Shown here: positions 1 through 7,700 of the stretch, piece by piece
How the letters are laid out: every line of letters starts with the position of its first letter
How positions within the stretch are numbered: the stretch's first letter is position 1
DNA from: CAZADH01 sp964483805
Lineage (GTDB): Bacteria > Muiribacteriota > Ozemobacteria > Ozemobacterales > Ozemobacteraceae
NCBI GenBank assembly: GCA_964483805.1
Contig: CAZADH010000284.1
Coordinates: 1 to 7,978, forward strand
Direction: 5' to 3'
Length of the DNA: 7,978 nucleotides
Position numbers and translations under genes: made by a program
The notes under the pieces: model-generated
What the model saw: the letters and a program-made list of their open reading frames with translations, nothing else
Told to the model about the DNA's origin: nothing
Database searches by the model: none

Positions 1-708
1 GACGGCGATGTGACCATCGCAGTCAACCCCAACGCTGCCCAGGATCCGGCCGGCAACCCCAGTACGATCAGCAGCAGCACCGATGACACGGTCACCTGTG
101 ACTTCACACCACCGAACGTCTCGATGTATCTCGGCGACGGCTCGGCCAGCTTCACTCTGGTTGTCGGCGCACCGCAAGACATCATATTTACAGAGCCACT
201 CGGCGTGGCGGGTCAGAATGCCGCGTCTGCGGCGGTCCTGGCCGGCGTCACCGCCGGCCCGCTGCCAACGCTCTCGTGGAATGGCGTCGGTGACACGCTG
301 ACTCTGACCCCCGCCGGCAACGACACCTTCTTCATGCTCGACGTAAAGGCCGACATCACCGACCTCGCAGGCAACACCACGACCGCCGAGGTCTTGATCA
401 ACGGCGATCAGACGGCGCCGTCGGTTACGTCGGTGATGGGCATGGGCTTCCTCGCGGGAGTCCCCGATGCCGTCACATTCTCGGAACCTCTTGATGCCGC
501 CAGTCGAACCGCGGTCGAAGCCGAGGTGGCCAACGTGTTCGCCCTCGACAGCTATACCGACCCGTACACCGCCACATGGGATGCCGATGGCCGGATTCTG
601 ACCGTAATCACGTCAACCAACTGCCCAGCCAATTTCGCCGCAGGTCCGGTTACGGTTTCCGATTTGGCTGGAAACAGCACGAGCGTCTCTATCATGTTCA
701 TGCCCTGA
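1..708 (+). CDS. C-terminal part of a secreted protein with bacterial Ig-like (SbsA/Big_5-type) domains, 5' partial
   Basis: The frame is open from the first base, so the real start lies upstream; the GTG at position 10 is internal to a domain and is not a credible start. The visible 235 residues contain the tail of one repeat (DPAGN at 15-19, then a TPP boundary at 36-38) followed by two fuller repeats. Each has a strand ending FTEPL (63-67) or FSEPL (160-164) and closes with DLAGN (121-125 and 221-225), spaced about 97-100 residues. The pattern 'F[ST]EPL ... DLAGN' is typical of bacterial Ig-like domains of the SbsA/Big_5 type, found in S-layer and other secreted proteins. I infer an extracellular structural or adhesive role. 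There is no LPXTG, PEP-CTERM or other sorting tail: the protein ends in the last Ig strand at Met-Pro, then TGA and an in-frame TAG. The gene converges on the methyltransferase gene. Confidence 0.85.
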   Translation, partial: DGDVTIAVNPNAAQDPAGNPSTISSSTDDTVTCDFTPPNVSMYLGDGSASFTLVVGAPQDIIFTEPLGVAGQNAASAAVLAGVTAGPLPTLSWNGVGDTLTLTPAGNDTFFMLDVKADITDLAGNTTTAEVLINGDQTAPSVTSVMGMGFLAGVPDAVTFSEPLDAASRTAVEAEVANVFALDSYTDPYTATWDADGRILTVITSTNCPANFAAGPVTVSDLAGNSTSVSIMFMP

Positions 709-720
709 TAGGGCACCATG

Positions 721-757
721 TCGCGAAGGCGCGGGCACACAGAAGCGTTTCTCGCGA
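721..757. terminator. possible bidirectional terminator hairpin between convergent genes
   Basis: TCGCGA at 721-726 and again at 752-757 form the outer stem. It can extend inward through two G-U pairs and CG/GC, with one bulged base, giving about 11 pairs and a 14-base loop. It sits in the only gap between two convergent genes, where a shared terminator would be expected. No T-run follows on either strand, so an intrinsic mechanism is doubtful. TCGCGA is itself palindromic, so chance is a real alternative. Confidence 0.3.
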
Positions 758-780
758 ATGCACAAACACCGGCGGGGTCA

Positions 781-1617
781 TCAGCGGGCGACGGCCTTGA
801 CCACTTCGAACGGCACGTCGAGCGCGAGGCCGCCCAACTGGGCGGCCTTTTCGTTCAGCCGGCGTTCGAGCAATACAAAGAACGACGCGCGATCGTCATC
901 GTCGACCAACCCCTGCCAGGCCGGCAAAAAGCCGAGTCGAATGAAATAGTGGTTCAGCAGCGCCCGTCCATTGACGTAGCGCATTGTAAACATGCGCTGC
1001 TCGGCGGCAACCGGCGCGAATGAGTGGGCCTCGAGGCGTTCGACCATCGCGGCCAGCGTCTTGCGTTTCGCCATGATGTGCGCCTCGACGCGAGCAAACA
1101 ACTCGCTGCGCCCGGTCTCGCGCAACACCGCGCGAAATACATCGTAAAACAGTTGCATCGTCCCGGGCAGGTTCCAGGTGATCACCAATTGCCCGCTCGG
1201 GCGACAAACCCGCCGGCACTCGGCGAGGGCCTGATCGAGGTCGGCCACGTTGTTCAACCCGTTGTTCGAGACGATGACCGCCGCGCGGCCGGCGGCGAGC
1301 GGCAACCGCTCGGCCACCGCCGCGACCACGGCGGCGTTCTCGACCCCCATGGTCATCGCCTTGCCCTGCAAGCGGCGCAGCGCCGCCTGCCACGGGTCGA
1401 CCCCGACGACCAGGCGGTCGAAGCCACACCGCTGCGCCAGCTCTAGCACCGGAAATCCGGTCCCACAGCCGATATCGACGAGGCAACTTCCCGGCGGCGG
1501 GAAATCGATGACCTCGAGCAACGCCTGCCCGAACGGCGCCGACCACAGCGGCAACTCATCGAAACAGTCGATCAGCCGCGGATCGTCGAAATCGAACTCA
1601 CCGCCATGCTCGCGCAC
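781..1617 (-). CDS. class I SAM-dependent methyltransferase (Methyltransf_11/25-like), substrate unknown
   Basis: This is a complete 278-residue protein with the Rossmann-like class I methyltransferase core. The glycine-rich SAM loop (motif I, VDIGCGTG) is at 47-54. The acidic residue expected to bind the SAM ribose is Asp74 in GVDP, at the end of strand beta-2. Motif II/IV is AAVIVSNNGLNN at 112-123, and the post-III strand RPSGQLVITWN is at 139-149. The C-terminal third (about 150-278) has Tyr/Phe/Trp-rich helices likely to form the substrate cap, and I do not recognise its specificity. The GTG start is favoured because GGAGGAG lies 10 bases upstream (1628-1634) and the nearby ATG is out of frame. 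There are no membrane segments or signal peptide, so it is probably cytoplasmic. It lies downstream of the giant surface-protein gene on the same strand but is separated by a strong hairpin, so co-transcription is uncertain. Small-molecule, protein or lipid methylation are all possible. Confidence 0.9.
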   Translation of the reverse strand: MREHGGEFDFDDPRLIDCFDELPLWSAPFGQALLEVIDFPPPGSCLVDIGCGTGFPVLELAQRCGFDRLVVGVDPWQAALRRLQGKAMTMGVENAAVVAAVAERLPLAAGRAAVIVSNNGLNNVADLDQALAECRRVCRPSGQLVITWNLPGTMQLFYDVFRAVLRETGRSELFARVEAHIMAKRKTLAAMVERLEAHSFAPVAAEQRMFTMRYVNGRALLNHYFIRLGFLPAWQGLVDDDDRASFFVLLERRLNEKAAQLGGLALDVPFEVVKAVAR

Positions 1618-1627
1618 TTGTTTGTGT

Positions 1628-1634
1628 CTCCTCC
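1628..1634 (-). promoter_or_regulatory. Shine-Dalgarno of the methyltransferase gene
   Basis: On the minus strand this reads GGAGGAG, followed by ten bases and then GTG at 1617-1615. It is a near-perfect anti-SD complement and decides the GTG start over other in-frame options. Spacing is slightly long but acceptable. Confidence 0.75.
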
Positions 1635-1663
1635 GAGATTACCGCAGCGCCGTTTTGCGCAAC

Positions 1664-1697
1664 GGGCGTTTGCCGCCACAGTCAGCGGCAAACGCCC
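1664..1697 (-). terminator. 13-bp perfect inverted repeat after the giant gene, probable terminator or mRNA-stabilising hairpin
   Basis: GGGCGTTTGCCGC (1664-1676) and GCGGCAAACGCCC (1685-1697) are exact reverse complements around an 8-base loop. The right arm begins 18 bases past the TAA of the giant gene as transcribed on the minus strand. Position and stability suit transcription termination or protection of the mRNA 3' end. No T-run follows the stem; the next bases are GTTGCGCAAAACG. A weaker alternative stem (GCCGTT at 1649-1654 with AACGGGC at 1661-1667) shares bases with the main hairpin, but the 13-bp stem should win. Confidence 0.6.
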
Positions 1698-1715
1698 ACT
1701 CCAGCTCCGACTTCG

Positions 1716-4700
1716 TTACCTGGTAAACGTCACATTGGCCTTGTCACGAATGCGGATCTGCTTGAGCACATCGCGTGTCACGCTGATCCCGTTCAGGGAG
1801 GTCTTGACCGTATAGGAGATCGGTGTCACCCCGTCGCCGAACTCGAGGGTGCCCTTCACCACTCCCTTGAATCGCAACGACCCGTCGTTCCTGAAGAACA
1901 CCTGATTGAACACGTTGCTCGACGCGATCGAGAGTATGCTATGAACACCCGAAAACATCACGAAGTTATCGAATGCACCCTGTTGCCCAGTGTTCGCCAG
2001 GGTGAACTGCTCGGGCTCGGCCACGACGAAGGTTACATTGCCACCCAGTGATTTCCCGTTCAGATTGAGGGTAATACTCTTGGTGACAACTGCGTCGGCA
2101 GCAAACTGGTGATCGATGAGCAGCGTGAGTGTTCCTCGGTTGGCAACCCCGGCAATGGCATCGGCCCACGATGCGTATTTCTTGCCGGTGTTGTCGGCGA
2201 ACACCGCAACAAACACCGACAACGCAACGCCCTCCGACTCGGCGTTGACCAGTTGCGGCGCCCCTGCAATACAACGGAATACGTAACCGTTCATCGCCGT
2301 CGTCACCCCGGTGATGGTCAGGGTCTGGGTCGTGGCGCCACTGTACACGCTGTTGTCGATGACATCGACAAAGCCGGCGCCCATGTTAACTTGCCACTGC
2401 AGCGTCGCTGCCCGCGTGGCCGTCACCGTGAACGACGCGTTGTCGCCCGCGGCCACGCTGCGCGCCACCGGCTGCACGAGAATCGCCGGACTTGGCGTGA
2501 CGAACGACGCCCGCACCTCGGTATCAGCCGCCGGCATGGTCAACGTCGTCGCCGACGCAAGAATGTCGGCGACATTCGCCGTCTGGCCCAACCAACGATC
2601 GAACACCTTGCCACTCGGGGGCTGCGTCGCCACGATCGACACCACGGTGGCGGCCGCGTAATCCCCGGTGCCCGAACCGTCGCCGACGGTCAGGTGGAAG
2701 GTCCCGGCCGGCACGGCCCGATAGGTCGCGCGAATCTCGATGTTCGCCGCCGGCATGGTCAGCGTCGTGCTCGCCTGGCCCACGTCGGCGAGATACGACG
2801 TCTGTCCGGTCCACTTGTCGAACATCATCCCTGCCGCCGGTGCCTGTGCCTGCACGGGTACGACCGCGGCCAGAGCATGATTGCCGCTGCCCGAACCACC
2901 GCTCACGGTCAGCGTGTACACCTGGGTGACCGCCGACGCATAGCTGGCGCGCACCTCGATGTCGGCCGCCGGCATGAGCAGGGTCGTGGTCGGAAGCAAT
3001 ACATTGGCAACATAACTCGTCTGGCCGATCCACTTGTCGAAGACCAGCCCGGCCTGCGGCGGTTTGGCGGTCAGGGTCACGGCGGTTCCCGACGGGAACT
3101 TGCCCGAACCCGTGCCGCTCGCCACCGTCAGGGTGTAGAGCGTCGTCGAGGCGACGCGATAGGTCGCGCGCACACCCGTGTCGCCCGCCGGCATCGACAA
3201 CGTCGTGTTCGGAGCGGCGACATTCGCCATGGCCGCCGTCTGGCCGGTCCAGAGGTCGAACACAAACCCGCTTGCGGGCAGGTTGGCGCCCACGCCGACG
3301 ACCGTGCCGGCCTTGTAGTTGCCCGAACCCGTGCCGCTGGCGACAGCCAGTGCATACGACGCGACCGCCACCGTGCGGTAGGTCGCCCGCACCTCGATCG
3401 AGCCATCGGGCATGGTGAGCACGGTGTTGGGCGAATTCACGTTGTCGATTGTGCTGTTCTGCCCGGTCCACTGGTCGAACATCATGCCCTCGGCCGGGGG
3501 CTTCGCCATCAACGGCACCATGGTGCCGGCTTTGTACTGGCCGGCGCCCGTACCGCTCGCCACCGTCAGCGTGTGCAGCGTGACCGGAACTGGCTTGTAG
3601 GTCGCCCGGATCGTCGCCGATGCCGCCGGCATGGTGAGCGTGGTATTGGCGCTCAATACATTGTCAATATACGACGTCTGGCCGATCCATTGGTCGAAGG
3701 TGAAACCGTCGGGCGCCACCTGCGCCATGACGCTCACCGTCGAGCCGGCCTTGTACTGCCCCGAACCGGTGCCGCTGGCCACGCCGAGCGGATACAGGGT
3801 CACCGGGATGTCTTTGTAGGTCGCGGCCACCGAAATGCTGGCCGCGGGCATCGTCAGCGTGGTGTTGGCGTCGAGTGGGTTCGCGACGTTGGTCGTCTGC
3901 CCGATCCATTGGTCGAACATCTTGCCGTCGGCGGGAAGGCTGGCCACGAGCGCAATCTGCTTGCCGACCTGGTAATCGCCCGACCCCGTGCCGCTGGCAA
4001 CAGTCAGCCGATACGTGGTCAGCGGCAGGTCTTTGTAGGTCGCAATCATCGTTTGGTCGAACCCCGGCATCGAGACCTCGGTGTTCGCTGCAAACAGATT
4101 GGCAACACCTTGGGTCTGACCGCTCCAACGATCGAAGACCTTGCCTTCGGCCGGCGGGTTGGCCATGATCTTCACGCTCGTCGCCTGCGAATACTTGCCA
4201 CCGCCGGTGCCTCCCTGCACGGTGAGCGTGTATTGCTTGGGTTGCTGTTGCTCGTTTTGCCCGAAGCCCGTCAGGCCGGGATACCACTTGGCATAGACCT
4301 CGATGTCGAAGTCGGGCATGATCAGCGTCGTCACGGGCCGCCACGGATCCTGCACCGTGTTGATCTGCCCGCGCCAGCCCGCGAACATGCCATACATTGT
4401 AGAACTATAGATGTACGGATAATTCATGCTGGACTGATAGTCGTAACTGTATGGGTATTGCGAGCTGTACGGATACGGACCGAAATTCATAAATGGGCTC
4501 AGCGACTGAATCGTGACGATCTCGCCCGGCGCATACTCGCCCGAGCCGCTGCCGCCATACACCGTCAAACGGAATTTACGCGCCGGCACGATGGTGAAGT
4601 CTGCCATGATGTTGAGATTGCTCGACGGCATCGTCACCGTGGTATTGGCTGCCGTCACGTTGGCGACATACGAGGTCTGGCCCGACCAGGCATAGAATCG

Positions 4701-7700
4701 CTGGCCTGTCTGCGCGGTATCGGCCATGATGCTCACCGACGTGCCGGCCTCGTACTCGCCGGTCCCCGTGCCACCGGTCACCGTCAATGTGTACTTCGTC
4801 ACCGGAACCGGCTTGAACAGTGCCTTGATGGTGATGCTCGCCGGTGGCATGGTCACCGTGGTGTTGGCCGCCGTGACGTTGGCGATCTGCGCCGTCTGGC
4901 CGGTCCACTGGTCGAACATGGTGCCGGTCGCGGGCAATCCGGCAACGATCGCCACGACCGTGCCGGCCTGATACAATCCACCGCCCGAACCCGACGCGAT
5001 CGTCAGGGTGTATGAAGCCGGCGGAATGTCTTTGAACGTCGCTTTGACCTCGATCGCCTCGCCCGGCATCGTCAGAGATGTGTTGGGCGCATTGACATTC
5101 GCGACGTTGGCCACCTGGCCCACCCACTTATCGAACATCTGGCCGTCCGGGGCCAGCTTCGCCATGATGTTGACGACGGTGCCGGCCTTGAAGGTGCCCG
5201 AGCCGACGCCGTTGGTGACGACGAGCGCATACGTCGGAATCGGCTTGTCTTTGTAGGTCGCCTTGACGGTGATGTCGCCCGCCGGCATGATCAGCGAGGT
5301 GTTCGCATCATTGACATTGCCGATCGTCGACACCTGGCCCACCCAGCGATCGAACATCTGACCGTTGGGCGCTTGATCGGCCATCAACGTGATGCGGGTG
5401 CCCGCTTTGTAACTGCCGGAACCCGTGCCACCGTAAACATTGAGCGAATACTGCGGCACCGGAATCTCGCGATAGGTCGCCTGCACCGTAATGCTGGCGG
5501 TCGGCATCGTCACCGACGTGTTGGCGTCGTTGATGTTGGCGATGCCCGAAGTCTGCCCGACCCACTTGTCGAACTTGAACCCATCGGGCGGCAGATTGGC
5601 CATCACCGTCACCGAGGTGCCGGCCTTGTAGGTGCCCGACCCGGTACCGTTGAGCACGGTCAGCGGATAAAGAACCGGGGGCAGGATCTTGAACAGTGCC
5701 GTCACCGTGGCGTTCGCCGCCGGCATGGTCAGCGTGGTGTTGGGATCGGCGGCATTCGCGAAGGCGCCGTTCGGGCCGTCCCAGCGATCGAAAGCCTGAC
5801 CGTCGGTCGCCACGCCGGCCTGGATGGTAACCAGCGTGCCCGATTTGAAGTTGCCACCGCCGGTGCCTTCCTGCACCGTAAGTTGGTAAAGCGTCGGCGG
5901 CAATACTTTGTATGTTGCCGTTACCGTCACGTCGGCCGCCGGCATGGTCAACGTCGTGTTGGCGCTGTTCACATCGGCCACCCCGGTCACGTCACCGGTC
6001 CACTTGTCGAAGATCTGCCCGTCGGGGGCGATGTTCGCCATGATGCTGACCGGGTCGCCGGCCTTGAAACTGCCACCGCCGGCGCCGCCCGTCACCGTGC
6101 AGGTGTATTGAACGGCCGGAATCGGCTTGAACGTCGCCTGGATGCTCGCATTCGCGTTCGGCATGGTGATCGTCGTCGCGGCCTTGTTCACGTCGGCAAT
6201 GCCGGCCGTGTCGCCGGTCCACTTGTCGAACATGGAGCCGGTCGGGGGCAACCCCGCCTCGATCGGCACCAACTGGCCTTGCGAATAGGTACCGGCACCC
6301 GACCCACTGGTCACCGACAACACCAGGGTTTGTGCCGCATATACGGCGGTGATCGTCGTGGTGCCATTGACCCTGACACTCGTGTACGGGGAGGTCGGCA
6401 TGTCGATGACCGTGGCCGGGTTGTTCGACTCCCATCGCAAAAACGTTGCGCCAGGGGCGCTGCGTGCCATCAGCGGCATCATCAACCCATACGGGATCTC
6501 CATGTCGGGCGGAAACAGGGTCCGGACGAGCATTCTCGGATCTCCGAGGCTACTGGGGCTTACCAGCACGGTCAATCGGCTGGTGCTCGGGTTGAAGTTT
6601 GCCGTCACCGTGGCGTCGGCCGTGAGCGTCACATTGGTGTTCGCGCTGCCGGTGTCGGCCAACTGTGGACTGCCCGACGTGCCCGACCAACTTCCGAACG
6701 TGTTGCCGTCGCCCGCCGTTGCCGTGATGGCCTGCGCCACCCCCGCCGGCACGCTGGTTACGCCCGCCGCCGGAGACGTCGTGCCGGTGCCCGACACCGC
6801 CATGGTCAGATTGACCATCGTGACCGCGAAATTCTTGCCGGTCTGATTCGCCCCGCTCACTGTGACTGCGCTGTTCGCCGGCGTGAACGAATAACCACCG
6901 GCCAACGTCGGAGTGACCGTGTAGTTGCCGTTGGGCACGCCGGTAATCGTGTAGTTGCCGCTCGCATCGGTCGTCGCCGTGCGCGTGCCGTCGCTGACGG
7001 TCACGCCCTGCTTTGCCGCGCCACCCTGGGTCACGGTGCCGCTGATGCTGAAGGTCACGGTGCCGTCGAACGCGCCGATCGCCGTCGGCGTCGATCGGGT
7101 CGCCCCGCGTTGGTCGGTGGTGAGTTTCTCGGCGGCGTTGTTGGCTGGGGTGTTCGCCCAGTTGCTCAATTGGTGCCACGAGTTGTCGTTTGCCTGTAAG
7201 TAATACCCAGTGGCGCCACTGTTGTAATAGGCGAACGTACCTGCCCCGATGGCCGGGGCCCCGGCGCCCAGCGCCATCGTCTGCGTTTTGCCGCCGTTGT
7301 CGGCCAGAGCGAGCAGGTTGCCGGCAGCATACGCGGTATTGACGTTTGGCGCGGTGGGCTGGGTCGAGATGGCGTTGCCGGCGGCCCCGTTGTACCAGGA
7401 GTAGTATGCGCTTGCCGTGGCATCGTTCTGGATGTCGGCCCCCGATGCGCCCACCCCTGAAGCGGAGTTATTGATAACAACTGTGTTCAGTAGATACAGT
7501 CCAGTGCTGCTTGAGTAGTTATGAATACCCCCGCCGGTGTTGTTCGTGGTCCCAGACGACGAAGAGTTTCCGGAAATCGTGCAATTGACCACGGCAACCG
7601 TCCCGAGCGCAAAAATGGCTCCGCCCCGGGATTGCGGCCTACCGCCCACCGTGCTGTTTCCGGTGAACGTACAGTCGCGAAAATTCGCGGTCGTGCTGTA

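Noticed and set aside
1024..1446. 140-codon open frame on the + strand inside the methyltransferase gene
   Set aside because: It lies antisense to a gene with clear motifs I-IV. The translation is Arg/Ala/His-rich with no domain.
1635..1663. Possible promoter for the methyltransferase (TTGCGC, 15 bases, TAATCT on the minus strand)
   Set aside because: Only about three of six bases match each sigma-70 box and the spacing is short, so it is indistinguishable from chance in this sequence.
2109..5015. 968-codon open frame on the + strand opposite the repeat array
   Set aside because: It is antisense to the repeat gene and its Arg/His/Gly-rich translation simply mirrors the 219-bp period. A GC-rich periodic gene lacking the relevant antisense stop triplets in one unit will lack them in all, so the length is not evidence of coding.
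2481..6326. CRISPR array or other non-coding tandem repeat
   Set aside because: The 219-bp units are continuous, in frame, diverged and encode a known protein repeat; there are no short identical repeats with unique spacers.
5373..7199. 608-codon open frame on the + strand
   Set aside because: Same cause: it lies opposite the repeat units and the CarboxypepD-like region, with an Arg/His-rich low-complexity translation and no recognisable domain.
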